A DNA stretch of 5,499 nt. Source: Chloroflexota bacterium (GTDB lineage: Bacteria > Chloroflexota > UBA6077 > JACCZL01). The stretch is taken from the NCBI GenBank assembly GCA_020845495.1, contig JADLFM010000227.1:1-5499 (forward strand), given 5' to 3'. The notes beneath the pieces are model-generated. The model was not told where the DNA came from, did not search any database, and saw only the letters and a program-made list of their open reading frames with translations. The translations under genes and the position numbers were made by a program. Below, piece after piece: positions 1 to 5,499 of the stretch (position 1 is its first letter; each line of letters begins with the position of its first letter).

Positions 1-1446
1 CTCGACCTCGGATAGCAGGGGTAGCTCGGACAGCCGTCGCTCGGGATCGGCCGCGATCCCGTCGAGCAGCACCCCCCAGTGCTCCACCAGCCGCTCGATG
101 GTCGCGCGCTCGAACAGGTCGGTGTCGAATTCCACCGTCCCGGTCACGCTGTTACCGGCCTGCTCGAGCATCAGGCTCAGGTCGAATTGGGTCGTCCCTG
201 AGTCGACGTCATCCGACTCGAGCTCGAGCCCAGCCAGGTCCGCGGACTCGATCATCGCGTCGTGGAACGTGAACATGATCTGGAACAGCGGGCTTCGGCT
301 CGGATCTCGCGCTGGCTGGAGGATCTTTACGATCTGATCGAACGGCGCGTTCTGGTGCTCGTAGGCTTCGAGGGCCACCCGCCGCACGCGCTGGAGGAAC
401 TCGCGGAAGGTCGGATCGCCGGACAGATCCGCGCGCATCACGAGGGTATTCAGGAAGAAGCCGATCAACCCATGGGTCTCCGCATGGCGACGGTCGACCA
501 TCGGGCTGCCGACGACGATGTCGTCCTGGCCGGTGTAGCGATGCAGCAACGTCTGGAACGCTGCCAGCAGGACCATGTAGATGGTGGCGCCCTCACGGCG
601 GCTGAGCGCGGCGAGCCGTTCGACAACGGTCGTCGGAAACTGGAGGCGTACCCGCGAGCCACGGAAGCGCCGGACCGATGGGCGAGACGTGTCGGTGAGC
701 AGTTCGGTGGACGGGGCATCCGCTAGCTGCTGTTTCCAGTACGCGAGGTCACGGTCGACCGCCTCCTGACCGTAGGTCGTCCGCTGCCAGGCCGCATAGT
801 CGGCGTATTGAATTGGCAGCTCTGGCAGTGGTGAGGGCAGCCCGTCCTGGAACGCCGCGCACAGCGCCTGGACCTCGCTGACGAGCAACCCCATGCCCCA
901 GGCATCGGAGATGATGTGATGCACCACGAAGATGATCCGCCAGTCCGAATCCGTGAACTGGAGGAGCGTCGGACGTAGCAACGGGCCGTGCGCGAGGTCG
1001 AATAGCCGTTGCGCCTCCTGCGTCGCTCGCCGTTGCGCCTCGGCGTCGCGTTCCTCGGCTGGCACCGCCGACACGTCGACGACCGCGATCGGCACGTACA
1101 ACTCCGGCGCGATCCGCTGGACTGGCTCGCCATCCTCGGCCTGGAAGGTGGTCCGCAGCACCTCATGCCGCCGGATCACCTCGTTGAGCACCTGCTCCAG
1201 GAGCGCCACGTCCAGCCGCCCACGCAACCGCGTCAGGATGGCCAGGTTGTACGCCGCGTTCGGCTGAAGCTGGTCCAGCAACCAGAGGCCCCGCTGCATC
1301 CACGAGCAGGGCGCCGTATCGGTGTGTGGCGAACGGCGCGGGATGGTGGCGGCCTGCTCGCGCTGGGCACGCTCTCGCAGCAGGCGAGCCAGTTGTGCCC
1401 GCTGCTCCGGGGACAGCGCTGCCAGCCGGGGGCTCAGATCTGTCAT
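1..1446 (-). CDS. Non-ribosomal peptide synthetase, 5' part (condensation domain), 3' end outside window
   Basis: The first 482 residues of an NRPS are visible; the frame is open to base 1, where LPLLSEVE is the usual linker into an adenylation domain. The start is ATG at 1446-1444, chosen because it lies one base after the PKS stop, has a purine-rich GAGAGG nine bases upstream, and gives a typical NRPS N-terminus (MTDLSPRLAALSPEQRAQL). Residues 1-44 are a helical lead segment and about 45-475 are a full C domain. The C domain should catalyse amide (or ester) bond formation between the acyl chain on the upstream PKS carrier and an amino acid on the downstream carrier of this protein. The amino acid is unknown because the adenylation domain is not in the window. 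The one-base gap to the PKS gene implies one transcript and coupled translation. Family assignment is secure; exact C-domain subtype is not. Confidence 0.96.
   Translation of the reverse strand, partial: MTDLSPRLAALSPEQRAQLARLLRERAQREQAATIPRRSPHTDTAPCSWMQRGLWLLDQLQPNAAYNLAILTRLRGRLDVALLEQVLNEVIRRHEVLRTTFQAEDGEPVQRIAPELYVPIAVVDVSAVPAEERDAEAQRRATQEAQRLFDLAHGPLLRPTLLQFTDSDWRIIFVVHHIISDAWGMGLLVSEVQALCAAFQDGLPSPLPELPIQYADYAAWQRTTYGQEAVDRDLAYWKQQLADAPSTELLTDTSRPSVRRFRGSRVRLQFPTTVVERLAALSRREGATIYMVLLAAFQTLLHRYTGQDDIVVGSPMVDRRHAETHGLIGFFLNTLVMRADLSGDPTFREFLQRVRRVALEAYEHQNAPFDQIVKILQPARDPSRSPLFQIMFTFHDAMIESADLAGLELESDDVDSGTTQFDLSLMLEQAGNSVTGTVEFDTDLFERATIERLVEHWGVLLDGIAADPERRLSELPLLSEVE
22..1314 (-). 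other. Condensation (C) domain with all seven core motifs
   Basis: Numbering is from Met at 1446. C1 is SWMQRGLW (48-55), C2 RHEVLRTTF (93-101), C3 HHIISDAW (176-183), C4 YADYAAWQ (214-221), C5 IGFFLNTLVMR (328-338), C6 HQNAPFD (364-370) and C7 RDPSRSPLFQIMF (380-392). The catalytic His is His177 and the structural Asp is Asp181, both intact. The residue after that Asp is Ala182 (codon GCC, nt 903-901) rather than the usual Gly. C1 has Met and Gly where the consensus SxAQxRLW has Ala and Arg. No sign of an epimerisation or heterocyclisation domain is seen: the DxxxxD cyclase motif is absent. Placement after a PKS carrier suggests a C domain that accepts a polyketide donor. Confidence 0.95.
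1315..1446 (-). other. NRPS N-terminal lead segment, possible docking helix
   Basis: Residues 1-44 precede the C domain. LSPRLAALSPEQRAQLARLL is a likely amphipathic helix, followed by a charged Arg/Glu/Gln-rich stretch and a short Pro-containing linker (IPRRSP). Segments of this kind are common at the start of NRPS proteins or before C domains. Its partner may be the C-terminal tail of the upstream PKS; that is inferred from gene order only. Confidence 0.45.
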
Positions 1447-1447
1447 G

Positions 1448-4400
1448 TCAGATCGCCTCTCGCGGCAGCTCTGATCCGGCGAGGAGCGCGTTGATCTCCT
1501 GCTCGGAGAGCTGATCGGCGAGCTCCCGCATCTCGGCGAGAGACGGATCGTCGATGCCGTCAGAGGACTGGGCGTGCACGAGCGCGGCAAGGTCTGCGAC
1601 GGTCGGCGCCTCGAACAACTGCTGGAGGGAACATTCGATCTGGAATGTGTCGCGCAGTTGCGCGGTCAGCCGCAGACCGAGCAGCGAATGGCCGCCCAGG
1701 TCGAAGAAGCTGTCGTGGACGCCGACTCGAGCCAGCCCCAGCAACTCCTGCCAGATCGCCGCCACCCGCTCCTCGACAGCGTCGCGCGGCGCTACGAACG
1801 CGGTAGCGATCTCCGGCCGGGCGTGCTGCCCCAGAACCTGTGCTGGCGCCGTTGGAAGCGTGGGGCGCTCGGCCTTCACCGGAGAGGTCCAGCGCTCGAA
1901 CCGACGGGGGAAGTCGCGGGTCGAGACGATCACCTGTGGCAGCCCCGATTCCAGCGCACGAGCGAACATCCGCGCGCCTTCTTCCGAGCTCAGGCCGTCC
2001 TGAATGACCTCCGGTTGGAGGGATGCACCCATCAGGGCCGGCCCGCGCGTCCACATGCCGGCGTCTTCCCAGGCGTCCCAGTTGATGGAGAGGATGCGTG
2101 GTCCGGTGCGCCCGGCGTGGGCATTGGCCAGCGCATCCTGAAAGGCGTTGGCTGCGCAGTAGTCCACCTGCCCCGCACCTCCCAGGATCGCACTCAACGA
2201 CGAGCAGAGCGCCAGGAAGTCGCAGCCCGGTACGTCCTGGAGCGCCGCTGCCAGCGCCAACGAGCCGGCCACCTTGGGCGCCAGCACCGCCGCTGCCGCC
2301 TCAGGTGTCTTCAATTGCACCACCCCGTCGCCCGGCACGCCGGCTGCGTGCACCACCCCGTGCAGGGAGCCGAAGCGCTCCACTACCCGCGCCACCAGCG
2401 CCGCTGCCTCGCCCGGCGCCGCTACGTCGGCTCGCTCCACTACCACCTCGCCCCCGGCTGCCTCGATGGCCCGGATCCGGCGGATTCGCTCGCTGGTGGG
2501 ATCGTCCTCAGGGTGCTCCGCTAGCCAGTCCCCCCACGCCTCGAGGGCCGGGAACGCCGAGCGGCCCGCCAGCACCAGCCGAGCCTGGACGGTTCGTGCC
2601 AGGTACGTCGCGATTGCCAACCCGACTCCGCCCAGGCCGCCCGCAATCAGGTACACCCCTCGCTCGCGCAGCCGGGCTGCCCCAGCCGCCTCGTCCACCC
2701 GCACCGGCTCGAACGCCTGTATCCAGCGATGAACGTCGCGGTAGGCCAGCGGGGATGGCGACGGCTGCTCCGCCAGATCTTCGAGGAGCCGGTTGACAAG
2801 CGCTTCCGCCTCGTCGTCTGCCCTCGGGACATCCGCGACATCGATGCTGCGGCACCGCACGTGTGGAAATTCGTGGGGAATGACCTTGCACGGGCCGAGC
2901 ACGGCAGCCTGTTCGGGGTGCGCCCGCTCGCTCCCCAATACGACGTGCATCGCCCGAGTGACGGCCGTGAGCTCGACGGCCGGCGCGCCGGGCTGCTCGG
3001 CCAGTGCCTGCCCGAGGAACAGGAAACTGTAGAAGCCGCGTTCGAGCGCCATCCTGTTCGGCGCTCCGTCCTCTGGGTCGTCGCCACCCGAGCTCACCGA
3101 CCACAGGTGAACGATCCGCTCCGGTAGTCCGCCGCTGGCTCGCAACGCTTGCAGGAGATCGCTGTAGCCCTGGCGCTGGCTGGGGTCCAGCCCATACTCC
3201 CCATTCTCGGTAGTGGTGAAGCTCGATCCGGCCGTCACGCAGACGACGTGTCGACCGGCCGCCCGCAGCCGCTCGGCCAGGCGCCGGCCAGTCCCGCCCT
3301 CGTCGCAGAAGATCAGCCAGCGTTGCCCATCCGGTAGCCTGACCGCGTCGCTGCCGCCGACCGGGCGGGCCACCCGCCGCCACGACGGTGCATACAGCCA
3401 GTCGGCTGGATCTGCCAGTCGCTCGAGGACCGGCGCCAGCACGTTCGGAGACGTGGCGCCCCCGTCCATTCGATTGGAAGACGTGGCCTGGCTGGAAGGC
3501 GTGACCCGACCGACCCAGCGGTCGAGTCGGCCGCGTAGGTCACCCGTAGCCACGACAACCTGCGGGAGACCCTCCAGGGAGAGGGCTCGCTCGCACAAAT
3601 CCGCGCCCTCACTCGGGGTGATCAGCGCGGCGCCAAGGTTGCCCGCTCGCCCCCAGGTTTCAGCGGTGATGGAATGGTCGGACGGCTGCCAGGCATCCCA
3701 GTTGATGCTGATCCAACGGCTGCGCCCTACGAGAGTGTGCTCGTGAGCCACGGCATCCAGGAAGGCGTTGGCGGCCGCATAGGCTCCGAAGCCGAGCCCG
3801 CCGAGGATAGCTGACGTGGATGAAAAGAGGAGGCAAAAGTCCACGTCCTGCCCGGCGAGGAGGGCTTCGAGCACGCGCGCGCCCCGAAGCTTTGGCTGCC
3901 AATGGCACTCGGCATCAGCCGGGCGCATGTCCGCGATCGCCGGGAACGCACCCGCCGCCATGGTTCCGGCAGCGTGGATGACTCCATCGAGGCGCCCGAA
4001 GCGGGCGAGCACGACGTCGAGTGCCGATCGCATCTGGGAGAGGTCGCCGACATCGGCTGCCAGGGTAAGAACCTCGCCGCCGCGCTCCTCGATCGATCGC
4101 AGTCGGCGGATCCGCCGACTGGTACGGTCGTCGTCTCCATGCGCGGCGATCCAGGCATCCCACGCGTCGCGGGCCGGTACAGGTGACCGTCCGACGAGCG
4201 CCAGCCTGGCATGGACACTCGCCGCCAGGCGCTCGGCCAGAGTGAGGCCGATGTCGCCAAGTCCGCCGGTGATCAGATAGACGCCGCCCTCGCGCAGAGG
4301 TACGGCTCGGCCGCCGGCACTGCGGGGCACGCGCTCGAAGGTCCGAACCCATCGACGGCCGCCACGGTAGGCGACCGGGCCATCATGCGACGGAGCCGCC

Positions 4401-5499
4401 AGTTCGTCCCGAAGACGATCGAGCAGGGTCGCCTCCGCCGCACTGCCAGCCGGCGGCAAGGCCACGTCGACGCTGCGAACGTCCAGATCGGGGTGCTCCT
4501 GCGGAATCACCAGGCAGGTCCCCAGCACGGTTGCCGTCTCCGGCGACAGCGACTCCTCGCCGGTCACCGCCTGGGCATGGTTTGACAGCACCGTGATGCG
4601 GGCGGAATGACGCTCTGAGAGCGCACCGAGCGCCTGAGTCAGGAAGATCAGACTGTGGACGCCGCGGTCAAGGAGGGGTTTGAGCTGCGCTGCCTCGTCG
4701 CGGGCTGGAAGATCGGGAGTCACGCTCCAGCCGTGCACGATCGAGGTAGGCAAGGAGCCGCTGGCGCGGAGATCCTCGAACAGCGCGGCGTAGTCGTCGC
4801 GATGACCGGGCACGATGGAGTACGCGCCATCGCCGAGCCTGACGAAACGCTCGCCGGCGACAACGGTGGTCACCGCGTGTCCCGCGGCTCGGAGCCGCGT
4901 GGCAAGACCCGCTCCCAGACCCGCCTCGTCGAGGAAGATCAACCAGTTCGAATCAGTTGCCGACGCTGTCGACGGGGTGCCCGCTCGGGCAGTCAGCGGC
5001 GATGGCGTCCACACCGGCGCGTAGACCCAGTCGGCCGCGCTGGCAGGAAGAGGGAGCGCACCCGACGTATCCGCTGACAGATCCGGGGTCGGGGCCGCCT
5101 GGGCGTCGATCCAGTGCTCCTGGCGCTCGAAGGGATAGGTGGGCAGCGCCACGCGGTGGCCCCCAGCCGGCCAGAGGCCCGAGGGGTCGAGCGGGACGCC
5201 GGCCGCCCAGAGCCGTCCGGCCGTCAGCAAGGCGCTGTCCAGGTCGGACTGACGGTCGGTGGGGTGGGGCAGCGTCGAGACGGCCGTCTGGGCGGGCTGA
5301 CGAGCCGGGTGACGCCGAGCCAGCCGAGCGAGCGTCTGGCCCGGCCCCACCTCCAGCAGCAGGCGGGACGGATCGTCGAGCAGGCTGGCGAGCCCATCGC
5401 CGAAGCGCACCGCCGCCCGCAGGTGCTCGGCCCAGTAGGTGGGGCTGGTGGCCTGCTCGGGGGTGATCCAGGTGCCCGACACGTTCGAGACGAAGGGGC
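1448..5499 (-). CDS. Modular polyketide synthase, 3' part (AT-KR-KR-carrier), 5' end outside window
   Basis: This is the C-terminal 1349 residues of a type I modular PKS. The reading frame is open to the window edge: the codons before the GTG at 5482 read PFVSN, which is normal AT sequence, so that GTG is internal and the true start lies beyond 5499. Numbering below starts at the Val codon at 5482. Domain order is the AT C-terminus (about 1-90), post-AT linker ending in LPTYPFERQEHW (113-124), KR unit 1 (about 151-660), a linker (661-693), KR unit 2 (about 694-1200), a carrier domain (about 1233-1303, Ser1266) and a charged tail (1304-1344). The stop is TGA at 1450-1448. The module should add one extender unit and reduce its beta-keto group to a hydroxyl; no DH or ER is present. 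Two full KR units in one module is unusual. The protein is cytosolic, with no signal or membrane segment visible. The extender unit cannot be called because the AT specificity motifs lie outside the window. Assignment as PKS is secure; the product is unknown. Confidence 0.97.
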   Translation of the reverse strand, partial: PFVSNVSGTWITPEQATSPTYWAEHLRAAVRFGDGLASLLDDPSRLLLEVGPGQTLARLARRHPARQPAQTAVSTLPHPTDRQSDLDSALLTAGRLWAAGVPLDPSGLWPAGGHRVALPTYPFERQEHWIDAQAAPTPDLSADTSGALPLPASAADWVYAPVWTPSPLTARAGTPSTASATDSNWLIFLDEAGLGAGLATRLRAAGHAVTTVVAGERFVRLGDGAYSIVPGHRDDYAALFEDLRASGSLPTSIVHGWSVTPDLPARDEAAQLKPLLDRGVHSLIFLTQALGALSERHSARITVLSNHAQAVTGEESLSPETATVLGTCLVIPQEHPDLDVRSVDVALPPAGSAAEATLLDRLRDELAAPSHDGPVAYRGGRRWVRTFERVPRSAGGRAVPLREGGVYLITGGLGDIGLTLAERLAASVHARLALVGRSPVPARDAWDAWIAAHGDDDRTSRRIRRLRSIEERGGEVLTLAADVGDLSQMRSALDVVLARFGRLDGVIHAAGTMAAGAFPAIADMRPADAECHWQPKLRGARVLEALLAGQDVDFCLLFSSTSAILGGLGFGAYAAANAFLDAVAHEHTLVGRSRWISINWDAWQPSDHSITAETWGRAGNLGAALITPSEGADLCERALSLEGLPQVVVATGDLRGRLDRWVGRVTPSSQATSSNRMDGGATSPNVLAPVLERLADPADWLYAPSWRRVARPVGGSDAVRLPDGQRWLIFCDEGGTGRRLAERLRAAGRHVVCVTAGSSFTTTENGEYGLDPSQRQGYSDLLQALRASGGLPERIVHLWSVSSGGDDPEDGAPNRMALERGFYSFLFLGQALAEQPGAPAVELTAVTRAMHVVLGSERAHPEQAAVLGPCKVIPHEFPHVRCRSIDVADVPRADDEAEALVNRLLEDLAEQPSPSPLAYRDVHRWIQAFEPVRVDEAAGAARLRERGVYLIAGGLGGVGLAIATYLARTVQARLVLAGRSAFPALEAWGDWLAEHPEDDPTSERIRRIRAIEAAGGEVVVERADVAAPGEAAALVARVVERFGSLHGVVHAAGVPGDGVVQLKTPEAAAAVLAPKVAGSLALAAALQDVPGCDFLALCSSLSAILGGAGQVDYCAANAFQDALANAHAGRTGPRILSINWDAWEDAGMWTRGPALMGASLQPEVIQDGLSSEEGARMFARALESGLPQVIVSTRDFPRRFERWTSPVKAERPTLPTAPAQVLGQHARPEIATAFVAPRDAVEERVAAIWQELLGLARVGVHDSFFDLGGHSLLGLRLTAQLRDTFQIECSLQQLFEAPTVADLAALVHAQSSDGIDDPSLAEMRELADQLSEQEINALLAGSELPREAI
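1451..1573 (-). other. PKS C-terminal tail, possible docking segment
   Basis: The 41 residues after the carrier (1304-1344) include a short predicted amphipathic stretch, SLAEMRELADQLSEQEINAL, followed by the end of the protein (LPREAI). Acidic residues and regularly spaced leucines resemble the short C-terminal docking segments of multi-protein assembly lines. That it binds the N-terminus of the next protein is inference from its position and composition. Confidence 0.5.
1456..1461 (-). promoter_or_regulatory. Ribosome binding site for the NRPS gene, inside the end of the PKS gene
   Basis: On the minus strand GAGAGG ends nine bases before the ATG at 1446 and lies within the last codons of the PKS gene. 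It supports the chosen start and a terminate-then-restart arrangement (TGA, one base, ATG). Confidence 0.6.
1574..1786 (-). other. Carrier domain, PCP-like (LGGHS), 4'-phosphopantetheine site Ser1266
   Basis: This is the thiolation domain that holds the growing chain. Residues 1233-1303 contain the helix VEERVAAIWQELLG, then VGVHDSFFDLGGHSLLGLRL, then LFEAPTVADLAALV. Ser1266 (TCG, nt 1687-1685) in LGGHS is the predicted phosphopantetheine attachment site. The DSFFDLGGHS form is typical of NRPS peptidyl carriers, whereas most PKS acyl carriers have a GxDSL core. Its position directly before a C-domain protein fits a PKS-to-NRPS handover carrier. It contains no catalytic residues of its own and depends on a phosphopantetheinyl transferase encoded elsewhere. 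Confidence 0.95.
1886..3403 (-). other. Ketoreductase unit 2 (structural plus catalytic subdomains), tandem to unit 1
   Basis: This is a second complete KR directly after the first. It repeats the layout: DWLYAPSW at 694-701, IVHLWSV at 790-796 in the structural half (nt 2660-3403), then the catalytic half (about 942-1199, nt 1886-2659). The nucleotide-binding loop is AGGLGGVG (947-954), with Ala in place of the usual leading Thr. The catalytic set is Lys1070, Ser1095, Tyr1108 and Asn1112 (SSLSAIL, then VDYCAANAF). INWDAW and the terminal QVIVSTRDFPRRFERW are present. LDD is absent (HAAGVPGDG) and the A-type Trp position is Leu1100. The unit resembles unit 1 along its whole length, for example 25 identical of 43 residues at 436-478 versus 976-1018, yet is clearly diverged. 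It reads as an old duplication or a domain insertion. It is probably active, although two reductases for one beta-keto group look redundant. Confidence 0.93.
3503..5032 (-). other. Ketoreductase unit 1 (structural plus catalytic subdomains)
   Basis: This is a complete PKS KR of about 510 residues that should reduce a carrier-bound beta-ketoacyl group with NADPH. The structural half (about residues 151-398, nt 4289-5032) opens with DWVYAPVW and contains IVHGWSV. The catalytic half (about 399-660, nt 3503-4288) carries the nucleotide-binding loop TGGLGDIG (405-412). The active-site set aligns by spacing with well-studied PKS KRs: Lys531, Ser555, Tyr568 and Asn572 (SSTSAIL, then GAYAAANAF). INWDAW (593-598) and the terminal VVVATGDLRGRLDRW complete the fold. 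The B-type LDD motif is absent (HAAGTMAAG instead), and the A-type Trp eight residues before the Tyr is Leu560, so stereochemistry cannot be predicted from the usual markers. All key residues are present, so it is probably active. Confidence 0.93.
5108..5499 (-). other. Acyltransferase domain C-terminal end plus post-AT linker (partial domain)
   Basis: The window edge cuts the AT domain, which loads the extender unit onto the carrier. Visible landmarks are PFVSNVSGTWI at the edge, SPTYWAEHLRAAVRF (residues 13-27), LLEVGPGQTL (42-51) and the post-AT linker motif RVALPTYPFERQEHW (110-124). These match the standard C-terminal part of cis-acting PKS AT domains. The catalytic GHSxG serine and the motif that separates malonyl from methylmalonyl specificity are upstream and not visible, so the extender unit is undetermined. 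The following residues 126-150 are a Pro/Ala/Ser-rich flexible linker with no recognisable dehydratase. Confidence 0.93.

Noticed and set aside
98..1514. Plus-strand open frames opposite the condensation domain
   Set aside because: All seven C-domain motifs are read on the minus strand in one uninterrupted frame; the opposite frames show no family motif and no convincing ribosome binding site.
1574..2796. Long plus-strand open frames opposite the KR2 and carrier region (316 and 232 codons)
   Set aside because: They are antisense to well-conserved KR and carrier sequence. Their translations are Arg/Pro/Ala-rich with no recognisable domain, as expected for shadow frames in GC-rich coding DNA.
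3467..3469. Internal ATG in the KR1-KR2 linker as the start of a separate KR2-carrier protein
   Set aside because: The frame is continuous from KR1 with no stop, and I see no good ribosome binding site; internal initiation is not needed to explain the sequence.
1886..5032. The two KR units as an assembly duplication artefact
   Set aside because: The copies are clearly diverged at both protein and DNA level, with only short shared stretches, so a misassembled exact repeat does not explain them.
5033..5107. A degenerate dehydratase between the AT and the first KR
   Set aside because: Only about 25 linker residues rich in Pro, Ala and Ser lie there, with no HxxxGxxxxP motif; this is far too short for a DH domain.
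5480..5482. GTG as the start codon of the PKS gene
   Set aside because: The frame continues upstream to the window edge as PFVSN, normal AT sequence, and a PKS would not begin in the middle of an AT domain.

Overview
The window is a slice of a modular polyketide synthase (PKS) / non-ribosomal peptide synthetase (NRPS) assembly line. All coding is on the minus strand. It holds two very large, incomplete genes with one base between them, so they are almost certainly cotranscribed and probably work one after the other. GC is roughly two thirds by eye and codon third positions are GC-rich. This suggests a high-GC bacterium with secondary metabolism (myxobacterial, actinobacterial, chloroflexal and similar backgrounds are all possible). 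The sequence does not settle the phylum.

Reading in the direction of transcription (right to left), 5499-1448 is the 3' part of a PKS gene. It begins inside an acyltransferase (AT) domain and runs through the post-AT linker. Next come two complete, paralogous ketoreductase (KR) units of about 510 residues each, each with its own structural half and catalytic half. The protein ends with a carrier domain that looks like an NRPS peptidyl carrier (LGGHS type) and a short charged tail. No dehydratase, enoylreductase, methyltransferase or extra carrier domain lies between the AT and the carrier. The visible order is therefore AT-KR-KR-carrier, and a ketosynthase is presumed upstream, outside the window.

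From 1446 to 1 is the 5' part of an NRPS gene. It has a short helical N-terminal segment and one complete condensation (C) domain, and leaves the window at the usual linker to an adenylation domain. The simplest reading is that the PKS carrier hands a beta-hydroxyacyl chain to this C domain, which joins it to an amino acid chosen by the adenylation domain beyond the left edge.

The most unusual feature is the tandem pair of full KR units in one PKS module, both with an intact Lys-Ser-Tyr-Asn set. Secondary points are the missing LDD and Trp stereochemistry markers in both KRs, the Gly-to-Ala change in the C-domain HHxxxDG motif, an altered C1 motif, and the PCP-like carrier at the PKS-NRPS junction. 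Apart from the single base between the genes there is no non-coding DNA, and I see no RNA gene, mobile element, CRISPR array, promoter or terminator.
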